DNA of 8,784 nucleotides, from assembly GCF_037132785.1 (NCBI RefSeq), contig NZ_JBAHZZ010000099.1:1-8784 (forward strand), written 5' to 3'. Positions 1 to 6,848 of the stretch are shown piece after piece. This DNA is from Flavicella sp037132785. GTDB lineage: Bacteria > Bacteroidota > Bacteroidia > Flavobacteriales > Flavobacteriaceae. Position 1 is the first letter of the stretch. The number at the start of each line of letters is the position of its first letter. A model generated the notes under the pieces. That model did not search any database and was not told where the DNA came from. It worked only from the letters and a program-made list of their open reading frames with translations. Made by a program: the position numbers and the translations under genes.

Positions 1-1
1 A

Positions 2-166
2 CCAACTCATGTAAGTAAATGGCATATACAAGCATATTTTGATGAATTTTGTTTTAGAATTAATAGGTCACAATACAAAGAATCCATTTTTTATAAAACA
101 ATTCTTAGAATGGTACTACAAAAACCTAAATATCAAAAAAATACAAAACAGACACTAGGCGTGTAA
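2..166 (+). CDS. IS1595-family (ISXO2-like) transposase, C-terminal fragment
   Basis: The plus-strand frame is open from the window edge to a TAA at 164-166 and encodes the last 54 residues of a protein. It carries the WHIQAYFDEFCFRINR block followed by a hydrophobic segment ending RMVLQKP. That is the pattern at the C-terminus of ISXO2-like DDE transposases of the IS1595 family, where a (H/W)-x-Q-x-Y-x-(D/N)-E-F-x-x-R-x-N-R block ends the catalytic domain. The N-terminal zinc-ribbon region and most of the catalytic core lie outside the window, so it cannot be said whether the whole gene is intact. The gene converges on nadB. The right terminal repeat of the element should lie in 167-272, but it cannot be placed without the left end. 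Family assignment rests on recognising the C-terminal motif only. Confidence 0.8.
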   Translation, partial: PTHVSKWHIQAYFDEFCFRINRSQYKESIFYKTILRMVLQKPKYQKNTKQTLGV

Positions 167-233
167 CTCAGAAAAACTATATTAATATGCAAATCGAAAG
201 GAAAAATACTATGAAGAAAAAGATACAGCTTGC

Positions 234-270
234 CTAACTTTTCGATTTTTTTTAAAAACATCAAAGTTAG
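234..270 (-). terminator. Stem-loop just downstream of nadB, possible 3' end
   Basis: CTAACTTT (234-241) pairs perfectly with AAAGTTAG (263-270). Inside, GAT (244-246) pairs with ATC (260-262), and four T-A pairs (247-250 with 255-258) extend the stem, leaving two small bulges. The hairpin starts 2 nt after the nadB stop codon on the minus strand, which suits an mRNA 3' end. No run of U follows it in the nadB direction, so it is not a canonical intrinsic terminator. It could equally be part of the right end of the IS1595-family element. A further 9-bp inverted repeat (191-199 with 240-248) overlaps the left arm and would compete with it. Confidence 0.35.
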
Positions 271-272
271 AT

Positions 273-1841
273 TTACACAAAATCCTTATTAAAAAAACCT
301 CCTTTATTTTCTTTTCTTTTCATTGAAAATTCACAAATAAGATAAGCGGTAGTAATTAAATTCCGTAACTCACATAACTCCACTGAAATAATTGACTCTT
401 TATAGAGTTCTTCCGTTTCTTCGTAGATAAAACTCAATCGCTTTTCAGCACTTTTTAAACGCCTGTTAGACCTAACAATTCCAACATAATCACTCATGAT
501 CTTTTGTACAGAGGACCTTCCATGAGTAATTAAAATGTTTTCTTTGTTTTGAGAGGTGTTTGCAGTATCCCATTCAGGAACATCTTCATTAAACCCTACG
601 TTTTCAATTTTAACGACGCTTTTAAGATAACTCCTCTGAGAATACACCAATGCTTCTAATAAAGAATTTGAAGCCAATCTATTCGCTCCATGTAGCCCTG
701 TAAAAGTACACTCTCCACAAGCATATAAATTCCGAATCGAAGTTCTTCCATCAATATCAACTTTGATTCCTCCACAGATATAATGCGCTGCCGTTACAAC
801 AGGAATCCAAGTCCTACGAATATCAATCCCTAAACTTTTACATTTATCTAAAATATTTGGAAAATGTTTTTTAAATTTTTTATGATTTAAATGGGTACAA
901 TCTAAAAACACGTAGTTATCACCACTTACTTTTAATTCAGTATCAATCGCTCTTGCAACAATATCTCTCGAAGCCAAATCCTCACGCTCATCATATTTAC
1001 ACATAAAGAACTCTCCTTTTGAAGTACGAAGTTTAGCTCCAAAACCTCTTACTGCTTCTGATATAAGAAAAGCTGGAGATTCTTGAGGCATTTGATACAA
1101 TGCCGTTGGATGAAACTGAATAAACTCTACATCTCCAATTTCTGCTTTCGCTCGGTAAGCCATACCAACACCATCACCAGTAGCAATTAACGGATTTGTT
1201 GTTGTTGCATATGCTTGACCACTTCCACCAGAAGCCACCATCGTAATTTTGGACACAATGGTTTTTACCTCATTGGATTCTTTATCCAATACATAAGCAC
1301 CAAAACAAGTAATATTTGATTTACGATCTTCTGTTTCTGAACTTAAATGATGCTCTGTAATAAAATCTATAGCGTAATGTTTTTCAAAAATATGAATATT
1401 TTCAGTTTTAGATATCATTACCAACAAGGCTCTTTCAATTTCGTGACCTGTTATATCTTTATGGTGTAAAATTCTATTTTGAGAATGCCCTCCTTCTTTA
1501 CCTAAATCAAAATCACCAATATTGTTCTCATCAAACTTCACTCCCCAGTCGATTAATTCTTGCAATCGAGCGGGTCCCTCTTCAACAACCATGCGAACAA
1601 CCTCTTCATTACAAAGACCATCTCCAGCAATTAAAGTATCCTGAACATGTTGTTCAAAAGAATCAATACCTAAATCATATACCGTAGCGATTCCTCCTTG
1701 TGCATACTTGGTATTTGATTCACCTTTATCCTCTTTTGTAACGATTATTACTTTACTTTCTTTAGATTTATGCGCTACACGTAATGCATATGTTAAGCCG
1801 GCAATACCGGATCCAACAACTAGATAATCAGTTTTAATCAT
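273..1841 (-). CDS. nadB: L-aspartate oxidase
   Basis: This FAD enzyme oxidises L-aspartate to iminoaspartate in the cytoplasm, the first step of de novo NAD synthesis. At 522 residues it has the family's usual length. The N-terminus has the dinucleotide-binding GSGIAGL motif (residues 10-16). SNTKYAQGGIA (42-52) is the typical flavin-contact loop. Residues matching the E. coli active site are all present: E116 in KEGGH, H244 in QFHPTALY, R292 in SRDIVARA, H353 in HYICGG and R388 in GANRLASNS. The Glu distinguishes it from fumarate reductase and succinate dehydrogenase flavoproteins. The C-terminal helical domain is complete, ending NKGGFFNKDFV. The start ATG at 1841 leaves GSGIAG close to the N-terminus, as expected, and is preceded by purine-rich AGAAGAGAA. 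It lies 34 bp behind nadA on the same strand, so the two are almost certainly co-transcribed. nadC is not in the window. Confidence 0.96.
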   Translation of the reverse strand: MIKTDYLVVGSGIAGLTYALRVAHKSKESKVIIVTKEDKGESNTKYAQGGIATVYDLGIDSFEQHVQDTLIAGDGLCNEEVVRMVVEEGPARLQELIDWGVKFDENNIGDFDLGKEGGHSQNRILHHKDITGHEIERALLVMISKTENIHIFEKHYAIDFITEHHLSSETEDRKSNITCFGAYVLDKESNEVKTIVSKITMVASGGSGQAYATTTNPLIATGDGVGMAYRAKAEIGDVEFIQFHPTALYQMPQESPAFLISEAVRGFGAKLRTSKGEFFMCKYDEREDLASRDIVARAIDTELKVSGDNYVFLDCTHLNHKKFKKHFPNILDKCKSLGIDIRRTWIPVVTAAHYICGGIKVDIDGRTSIRNLYACGECTFTGLHGANRLASNSLLEALVYSQRSYLKSVVKIENVGFNEDVPEWDTANTSQNKENILITHGRSSVQKIMSDYVGIVRSNRRLKSAEKRLSFIYEETEELYKESIISVELCELRNLITTAYLICEFSMKRKENKGGFFNKDFV

Positions 1842-1875
1842 GGTTCTCTTCTGATAAATAAAATTAAATGTGAAC

Positions 1876-2874
1876 TTAAGACAGCTCTAACATCCTTTCA
1901 ATCGGCAACAAGGCCTTACGTGCCATTTCTGGTTCAACATCAACAGCCGGAAGCTCGTGTTTCATACATGTATACAATTTTTTCATTGTATTTAATTTCA
2001 TATATGCACATTCACTACAAGCGCAGCTATTATTTTCACCTGTCGGAGCAGGAATCAAAATTTTATCTGGTACCTGCTTAATCATTTCATGTAAAATACC
2101 CGCCTCAGTCGCCACAATAAATTTTTCTTTCTTACTCTCTTTTGCATATTTCAACAAACCTGCAGTAGACCCAATATAAGCAGCTGTTTTTAATATATGT
2201 GATGGAGATTCAGGGTGTGCAATAATCTCTGCATCTGGATGATCCAAATGTAAATCCAATAATTTTTCAATTGAAAAAGCTTCATGCACCATACAAGCTC
2301 CATCCCAAAGCAACATATCTCTACCCGTTTGCTTATTTAGATAATCACCTAAATTTTTATCTGGAGCAAATATAATTTTTTGATCTTTAGGGAAAGACTC
2401 TATAATTCTCACAGCATTAGATGAGGTACAAACCACATCACTCAATGTTTTTATTTCTGCAGAACAATTGATATACGTCACTACTTTATGATCAGGGTGT
2501 GCATCAGTAAAAGCTTTAAAATCTGCTGGTGGACATGAATCTGACAAAGAACAACCCGCTTTTAAATCTGGTAATAAAACCTTTTTTTTGGGGTTTAAAA
2601 TTTTTGCGGTTTCTGCCATAAAATGCACTCCTGCAAAAACAATAATATCGGCATCTGTCTTGGCTGCTTCTATTGCCAAAGCCAAACTATCTCCAACAAA
2701 ATCAGCAATATCTTGAATTGCGTCTTCTTGATAATAATGAGCTAAAATTACAGCATTCTTCTCCTTCTTTAATTTCTCAATCTCCTTAACATAATCCATT
2801 TCTTTTGGTGTTTCAACATCCAAAAAACCTTTCGAGATTATATTGCTTTTAGCTTGTTCTAATGTAGTATTCAT
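1876..2874 (-). CDS. nadA: Quinolinate synthase A
   Basis: This [4Fe-4S] enzyme condenses iminoaspartate from NadB with dihydroxyacetone phosphate to give quinolinate in the cytoplasm. The 332 residues fit the family. AVILAHYYQ (41-49) opens the first of three pseudo-repeated domains. Candidate cluster cysteines are C108 in KAGCSLSDSC, C194 in WDGACMVHE and one of the C284/C286/C289 group in SCACSECAYM. By analogy with E. coli (C113, C200, C297) the last of these is the likeliest third ligand. HPE (220-222) and PTGENNSC (277-284) match conserved substrate-binding segments. It lies directly upstream of nadB and together they form an operon. No clean TAnnTTTG promoter is visible in the 88 bp before it: TATTTATTG (2886-2894, minus) is a one-base-expanded near match only 12 nt from the start codon. 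A palindrome that also terminates ilvE lies 42 bp upstream. Confidence 0.96.
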   Translation of the reverse strand: MNTTLEQAKSNIISKGFLDVETPKEMDYVKEIEKLKKEKNAVILAHYYQEDAIQDIADFVGDSLALAIEAAKTDADIIVFAGVHFMAETAKILNPKKKVLLPDLKAGCSLSDSCPPADFKAFTDAHPDHKVVTYINCSAEIKTLSDVVCTSSNAVRIIESFPKDQKIIFAPDKNLGDYLNKQTGRDMLLWDGACMVHEAFSIEKLLDLHLDHPDAEIIAHPESPSHILKTAAYIGSTAGLLKYAKESKKEKFIVATEAGILHEMIKQVPDKILIPAPTGENNSCACSECAYMKLNTMKKLYTCMKHELPAVDVEPEMARKALLPIERMLELS

Positions 2875-2910
2875 AATATGTATATCAATAAATAGGCACT
2901 TCCTTATCCC

Positions 2911-2939
2911 AAAAAACTTGTGTAATTAATTACACAAGT
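2911..2939 (-). terminator. Intrinsic terminator of ilvE (24-bp palindrome plus T6)
   Basis: Positions 2916-2939 form a perfect 24-bp palindrome whose 12-bp arm is ACTTGTGTAATT. Reading the minus strand it is followed immediately by TTTTTT (2911-2916, overlapping the last stem base). It begins 24 nt after the ilvE stop codon and lies before nadA. That is the layout of a rho-independent terminator separating ilvE from the nadAB operon. Because it is a gapless palindrome in the nadA upstream region, a second role as a protein-binding site cannot be excluded. Confidence 0.7.
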
Positions 2940-2962
2940 CTTCTATTCATTCTCTAAAAAGA

Positions 2963-4039
2963 CTATATATCTCTTACTTTATAAGTCCACCCGAATTTAT
3001 CTTCGGATTTCTTGGTTTGTATACTCGTTATTTTATCTCTAAATATTGAAGCATAACTGTTTTCGATTTTTGGAAGTTCATAATCCGTACCTTTAAAATT
3101 AAACCCTAAAATAGGATTAATTACCGCTGCCGTACCTGCACCAAACATCTCAATTAAGGTTCCGTTTTTCGCAGCTTCTTCAATTTCATAAACTGAAATA
3201 GTTCTTACCTCTGTCTCGATACCTAAATCTTCAGCCAAAGTTAAAACACTTTTACGTGTGATTCCGTCTAAAATTCTATCTGAAATTGGAGCTGTAATTA
3301 GTATATCACCAACTCTAAAGAACACATTCATTGTTCCTGCTTCTTCTAAATTTTCGTGCGTACTTGCATCTGTCCAAACTACCTGTTGGTAACCAGCATC
3401 ATTTGCTAATTTTGTAGGATAAAACTGCCCTGCATAATTCCCTGCGCATTTTGCGAAACCTACACCTCCACTTGCCGAACGACTATAAGTATCTGCAAAT
3501 AAAACCCGTACCTCTCCGCTATAGTAAGATTTTGCTGGAGAACATATAATCATAAACTTATATTCCATTGCTGGGTTGGCAGAGACACCTGCTTCTGTTG
3601 CTATTACAAAAGGACGAATATAAAGAGAACTTCCCTCTACTTTCTGAATCCAGTCTTTTTCAATATTCAGCAAAGTCTCTAATCCGTCAAAAAACATTTC
3701 TTCTGGGAATTCTGGCATTGCTAAACGAACTGCAGATTTGTTTAACCTTTTTTGATTTTCACCAGGTCTAAACATCCAAATTTGTTCTTCATCATCTTTG
3801 TAGGCTTTCATACCTTCAAAAATTGCCTGACCATAGTGTAAGACTTTAGCAGATGGATCTAAAGAAATTGGACCATAAGGCCTAATTTTAATAGCCTCCC
3901 ATTTTCCATCTCTATAATCACATTCCAACATGTGATCTGTAAAGACGTCCCCAAAAGAAAGGCTGCTAAAATCTATTTGTGAGATCTTAGATTTTTCAAC
4001 TAATTGGATGTCGATTTCTGTTGTTTTGTCTGATTTCAT
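2963..4039 (-). CDS. ilvE: Branched-chain amino acid aminotransferase
   Basis: This PLP-dependent class IV (fold type IV) aminotransferase interconverts leucine, isoleucine and valine with their 2-oxo acids, using 2-oxoglutarate/glutamate, in the cytoplasm. The 358 residues match the long, eukaryote-like BCAT subgroup rather than the roughly 310-residue E. coli type. Visible landmarks are LHYGQAIFEGMKAY (67-80), YIRPFVIATE (140-149), the PLP-lysine region GVGFAKCAGNY with K197 as the expected Schiff-base lysine, EEAGTMNVFF (232-241), LDGITRKSVL (257-266) and the phosphate-binding FGAGTAAVINP (299-309). Nothing essential is missing. It is divergent from mnmD across 182 bp and separated from nadA by its own terminator, so it is probably a single-gene transcript. 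A TATTTTTG box lies 31 nt upstream of the start. D-amino-acid transaminase and ADC lyase are related folds, but the length and the motifs argue for BCAT. Confidence 0.95.
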   Translation of the reverse strand: MKSDKTTEIDIQLVEKSKISQIDFSSLSFGDVFTDHMLECDYRDGKWEAIKIRPYGPISLDPSAKVLHYGQAIFEGMKAYKDDEEQIWMFRPGENQKRLNKSAVRLAMPEFPEEMFFDGLETLLNIEKDWIQKVEGSSLYIRPFVIATEAGVSANPAMEYKFMIICSPAKSYYSGEVRVLFADTYSRSASGGVGFAKCAGNYAGQFYPTKLANDAGYQQVVWTDASTHENLEEAGTMNVFFRVGDILITAPISDRILDGITRKSVLTLAEDLGIETEVRTISVYEIEEAAKNGTLIEMFGAGTAAVINPILGFNFKGTDYELPKIENSYASIFRDKITSIQTKKSEDKFGWTYKVRDI

Positions 4040-4069
4040 GATCTGTTTTGTTTCGTGTCAACAAGAATA

Positions 4070-4077
4070 CAAAAATA
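4070..4077 (-). promoter_or_regulatory. Putative -7 promoter box for ilvE
   Basis: The minus strand reads TATTTTTG, an exact match to the Bacteroidetes TAnnTTTG -7 element, ending 30 nt before the ilvE ATG. Initiation a few bases downstream would give a leader of roughly 25 nt. No clear TTG -33 element is seen at the usual 17-23 nt spacing, so the assignment rests on the -7 box and its position. Confidence 0.5.
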
Positions 4078-4192
4078 GCACTTTTATTGATAGCAGGCAT
4101 ATTCTTCTCTGAATTATCAGCACCAAATTGAATTCCAATTTTAAATCACATAAATAACACATCAAAACTAGAGCAATCATAAAAGCTTTGGG

Positions 4193-4200
4193 TATATTTG
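4193..4200 (+). promoter_or_regulatory. Putative -7 promoter box for mnmD
   Basis: TATATTTG matches the Bacteroidetes TAnnTTTG -7 consensus exactly and ends 21 nt before the TTG start codon of mnmD. That would give a leader of about 15 nt. No TTG -33 element is obvious at the standard distance. Confidence 0.5.
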
Positions 4201-4221
4201 TTATCTAAATAACAATTCGAT

Positions 4222-4893
4222 TTGAAAAGAGAAATCATCATAACTTCAGACGGTTCTACAACTATCTATTTACCTGAATGGGACGAGCAATACCACTCCA
4301 AACATGGTGCTATACAAGAAGCTTATCATGTTTTTATCAAAAACGGACTAGAAACACACAACAAACAAAATTTAGCAATTTTAGAAATCGGTTTTGGCAC
4401 AGGATTAAACTGTTTTATTACATTATTAGAAGCTACAAAACGAAATTTAACAATTAATTATACAGGAGTAGAAGCCTACCCTATTAAAGAAGATGAACTT
4501 TTACAATTGAATTATGTTTCGGAACTAGATTCAAGAAACTTATCTCATAAATTTGAAGAAATGCATTTGTTAGGCTGGAACACTAAACAAAAAGTACACG
4601 ACAATTTCTCCTTAACCAAACGTAAACAATTTATTGAAGACATCAACGATATCGAGCAATTTGACTTGATTTATTTTGATGCATTTGGAGCTCGTGTTCA
4701 ACCTGAACTTTGGACAGAAGAAATATTTAAAAAAATGTACGACTCTTTAAAAGACGAAGGGGTACTGGTAACATATTCCGCAAAAGGAAGTGTCCGAAGA
4801 GCCATGATAACTGTTGGATTTAAAGTAACCAAACTACCTGGTCCTCCGGGGAAAAGAGAAATGCTACACGCAGTAAAGACAACAAATAACTAA
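4222..4893 (+). CDS. mnmD: tRNA 5-methylaminomethyl-2-thiouridine methyltransferase (MnmD/MnmC2-like)
   Basis: This is an SAM-dependent methyltransferase of the family corresponding to the methyltransferase domain of E. coli MnmC. It is expected to convert nm5(s2)U34 to mnm5(s2)U34 in the tRNA wobble position. Residues 24-37 (YHSKHGAIQEAYHV) are the family's N-terminal signature, LEIGFGTGLN (54-63) is SAM motif I, and FDAFGARVQPELW (152-164) carries the presumed catalytic D153. The C-terminus has YSAKGSVRRAM and LPGPPGKREM (185-195, 205-214). At 223 residues it is the stand-alone methyltransferase without the MnmC1 FAD oxidase domain. The start is TTG at 4222. An in-frame stop lies at 4210-4212, and the first internal ATG falls after SAM motif I, so TTG is required for a complete fold. 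It is divergent from ilvE and converges on the pseudouridine synthase gene, sharing its terminator. Confidence 0.88.
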   Translation: MKREIIITSDGSTTIYLPEWDEQYHSKHGAIQEAYHVFIKNGLETHNKQNLAILEIGFGTGLNCFITLLEATKRNLTINYTGVEAYPIKEDELLQLNYVSELDSRNLSHKFEEMHLLGWNTKQKVHDNFSLTKRKQFIEDINDIEQFDLIYFDAFGARVQPELWTEEIFKKMYDSLKDEGVLVTYSAKGSVRRAMITVGFKVTKLPGPPGKREMLHAVKTTNN

Positions 4894-4929
4894 TAAAAAA
4901 GCCTTTTCAATTGAAAAGGCTTTTTTATT
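4892..4929. terminator. Bidirectional intrinsic terminator between mnmD and the pseudouridine synthase gene
   Basis: A perfect 38-bp palindrome has 19-base arm AATAAAAAAGCCTTTTCAA. The GCCTTTTC/GAAAAGGC core is flanked by an A-run on the left and a T-run on the right, so either transcript would read a GC-capped stem followed by U residues. It starts at the second base of the mnmD stop codon and lies 14 bp beyond the stop codon of the convergent gene on the minus strand, serving both 3' ends. Confidence 0.93.
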
Positions 4930-4943
4930 TTATCTGTTGAAAA

Positions 4944-5828
4944 TTATATCATTTTCAAATTATTCAATTCTTGCTCTGTCAGATGTCTCCAATGACCTCT
5001 TTGAATATTTTTCTTGGTCATTCCAGCAAAAATCACACGGTCTAACTTCATTACTTTATATCCTAAAGTCTCGAATATTTTTCTTACAATTCTATTTCTA
5101 CCTGAATGAATCTCGATTCCTATTTCCGTTTTAGACTCGCCTTCTACATAAGCTACATCATCAATAAAAACTTTTTTCCCCTCCACCATAAATTCACCTG
5201 AAGTTAATTTTTGCAAATCACTTACCGCAAGTTTTCTATCTAACGATGCGTGGTATAATTTACGTACATTATGCTTAGGATGTGTTAATTTCTTAGCCAA
5301 TTCACCATCATTAGTAAACAACAAAAGTCCTGTTGTATTTCTATCTAAACGACCCACTGGGTAAATACGTTCCTTTGTTGCCATCTGAACTAATTCCATT
5401 ACCGTTTTACGACCTCTTTCATCGTCCATAGTAGTAATATAATTCTTCGGTTTGTTTAACAAAACATATCTCTTCGTTTCAGGGTTGATTAAAGATCCAT
5501 CAAAACGAACCTCATCTGTTAACTGAACTTTATAACCCATTTCTGTAATTACCTTTCCATTAACCATTGCACTTCCTGTAGCTATCAAAACATCAGCTTG
5601 TCTACGTGAACAAACTCCTGAATTAGAAATATACTTATTCAATCTAATTCCTCCTACATCTCTTCTCTCAAGTTTTTCTGGTGGCGATTTTTCAAATTTA
5701 CTAGGGCGTTTTTTTATTTCAGACGGTCTTTTATCAAAACTGCTTCCTTGTGAATTGTTCCTTTTTTTAGATGTTGGTCTGCTAGATCCTTGTTGTCGTC
5801 CTCGCGACGAGTTTCTTTCTGTACTCAT
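4944..5828 (-). CDS. rRNA pseudouridine synthase, RsuA/RluB/RluE/RluF family (probably RluB-like)
   Basis: This enzyme isomerises a specific uridine in ribosomal RNA to pseudouridine. Residues 61-110 form an S4 RNA-binding domain (RLNKYISNSGVCSRRQAD). The catalytic domain follows, with the family motif GRLDRNTTGLLLFTNDG (159-175), where D162 is the expected nucleophile, and the C-terminal HSGRNRIVRKIFETLGY (241-257). Residues 1-60 are a Ser/Arg/Lys/Gln-rich, probably disordered basic extension. Such tails are frequent in Bacteroidetes members and may bind RNA. The motifs separate this family from RluA/RluC/RluD. Which rRNA site is modified cannot be read from the sequence; RluB (23S helix 89) is the closest by architecture. 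It lies 89 bp downstream of the prenyltransferase gene on the same strand, with its own -7 box, and ends in the terminator shared with mnmD. The ATG at 5828 precedes the basic tail; later starts would remove it. Confidence 0.9.
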   Translation of the reverse strand: MSTERNSSRGRQQGSSRPTSKKRNNSQGSSFDKRPSEIKKRPSKFEKSPPEKLERRDVGGIRLNKYISNSGVCSRRQADVLIATGSAMVNGKVITEMGYKVQLTDEVRFDGSLINPETKRYVLLNKPKNYITTMDDERGRKTVMELVQMATKERIYPVGRLDRNTTGLLLFTNDGELAKKLTHPKHNVRKLYHASLDRKLAVSDLQKLTSGEFMVEGKKVFIDDVAYVEGESKTEIGIEIHSGRNRIVRKIFETLGYKVMKLDRVIFAGMTKKNIQRGHWRHLTEQELNNLKMI

Positions 5829-5837
5829 TTTAAAAAA

Positions 5838-5850
5838 TTTTTTTTTTTTT
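5838..5850. repeat. 13-bp poly-T/poly-A tract in the leader of the pseudouridine synthase gene
   Basis: Thirteen consecutive T on the plus strand (A13 on the coding strand) lie directly between the putative -7 box and the start codon, followed by six A then TTT before the CAT. This is the longest homopolymer noticed in the window. A-rich leaders are normal for Bacteroidetes translation initiation, but a tract of this length is prone to slippage. Confidence 0.85.
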
Positions 5851-5851
5851 G

Positions 5852-5859
5852 CAAAAATA
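5852..5859 (-). promoter_or_regulatory. Putative -7 promoter box for the pseudouridine synthase gene
   Basis: The minus strand reads TATTTTTG, an exact TAnnTTTG match. At the expected -33 position, 17 nt further upstream, the sequence is ATGG rather than TTTG. Initiation would fall inside the A13 tract, about 18 nt before the ATG. Confidence 0.5.
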
Positions 5860-5917
5860 CAGTTTAATATTGATTTCCATCTTGAAAATTAATGAAAATA
5901 AAATCTGACTGTATTAA

Positions 5918-6847
5918 TTATAATATTCTAGAAATCAGCACTGAAGTATCTATAAGAGTCAAACTCATTACCCCTAAAACAATTAGTACTTTTAATATAT
6001 TGTGCAATACATTATACTGTTTAATACTTCTAGCTTTCCATAAAAAAAAAGGAAAAAACAAAAAGACAACAAAAACGAGATAAAAATAATATTTCATTTC
6101 ACCGATCTCTGGATACTTCCACAAAAAATAAATAGGATTTAATGACTGTACAACGATCACTGAAATTAACAATTTGGTAAATCGTTCACCATATTTCACA
6201 GGTATCGTTTGATATTCACTTACAAATGCACCTTTTATCCCCGCTAAATCTTTGACCAATTCTCTTATCGTAATAATAAAAAACAAAAATGCTGCATGAG
6301 TAAAAATGATCTCAGAAAAATTTTTGAGATATACAAAAACCGCAAAAAAGGGCAACATCGATAACAAAGACGATGAAAGTAATCCTATGATAGGATATTT
6401 TTTTAATTTATGTGAATAGAACCAAATTAAAAAAATATAAACCGCAAAAAACAAAGCAGCCCTCCATGAAACAATAAACCCCAATAAAAATCCAATTATA
6501 TTTAAAGTGAAATAAGTCTTCAATTTTATCTTCTGACTTACAAAATTATCAATTTTGGTTTTAAATGGTTTGTTGATTCTGTCCATATCAGAATCATAAA
6601 AATTATTGATTATATAACCAGCAGCAATGACTAAACTAGTAGCAAAGACAGTAATAAACAAATGAAAGTCTAAAAGAACAGATTTTAAAGATTCCTTGGG
6701 AGATAAAATAAAAATAGAAGCTAAGTATTGAGCGATTACCAATACCAAGATATTATAACCTCTCATTACAGAGAGCATTCCAACAAGACTGTAAAATAAA
6801 GGGTTTCTTGCTTTTTTATTATGCTTGGCTACCTCTAAAAGATCCAT
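5918..6847 (-). CDS. UbiA-family membrane prenyltransferase (geranylgeranylglycerol-phosphate geranylgeranyltransferase-like)
   Basis: This polytopic membrane protein of 309 residues has about eight or nine hydrophobic segments, for example around 20-50, 60-81, 112-142, 152-172, 182-196, 224-240, 252-270 and 283-300. The first Asp-rich motif of the UbiA superfamily is clear: NNFYDSDMDRINKP (81-94), with D85 and D89 expected to hold the Mg-prenyl-diphosphate. The second motif should lie at KDLAGIKGAF (199-208). Only D200 is acidic there, so the usual second cluster of acidic residues is reduced. The acceptor is not deducible; flavobacterial relatives are often named geranylgeranylglycerol-phosphate transferases by similarity to archaeal enzymes. 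The ATG is 1 bp beyond the stop codon of the upstream mevalonate-kinase-like gene. The two are therefore translationally linked, and their products could act in sequence, isoprenoid precursor then prenyl transfer. No terminator is visible between this gene and the next one. Confidence 0.85.
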   Translation of the reverse strand: MDLLEVAKHNKKARNPLFYSLVGMLSVMRGYNILVLVIAQYLASIFILSPKESLKSVLLDFHLFITVFATSLVIAAGYIINNFYDSDMDRINKPFKTKIDNFVSQKIKLKTYFTLNIIGFLLGFIVSWRAALFFAVYIFLIWFYSHKLKKYPIIGLLSSSLLSMLPFFAVFVYLKNFSEIIFTHAAFLFFIITIRELVKDLAGIKGAFVSEYQTIPVKYGERFTKLLISVIVVQSLNPIYFLWKYPEIGEMKYYFYLVFVVFLFFPFFLWKARSIKQYNVLHNILKVLIVLGVMSLTLIDTSVLISRIL

Positions 6848-6848
6848 T

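Noticed and set aside
211..237. Eight-codon frame MKKKIQLA, resembling the start of Bacteroidetes natural-product precursor leaders
   Set aside because: It stops after eight codons, has no modification genes nearby and lies in an IS-end region. The resemblance is limited to a few lysines.
191..248. 9-bp inverted repeat AAATCGAAA / TTTCGATTT
   Set aside because: It has a loop of about 40 nt and could be an IS end feature, but there is no second end to compare with and short matches in AT-rich DNA are common.
2581..2598. T8-G4 run inside nadA as a possible programmed frameshift site
   Set aside because: The nadA frame is uninterrupted through it and all expected motifs are in one frame, so no shift is needed.
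3568..3771. Plus-strand frame of 67 codons
   Set aside because: It is antisense to ilvE, whose motifs are continuous through it; it is a shadow frame.
4937..5134. Plus-strand frame of 65 codons
   Set aside because: It is antisense to the C-terminal part of the pseudouridine synthase gene, starts just after the shared terminator and shows no family features.
5892..6083. Plus-strand frame of 63 codons
   Set aside because: It is antisense to the UbiA-family gene and owes its length to the AT-rich hydrophobic codons on the other strand.
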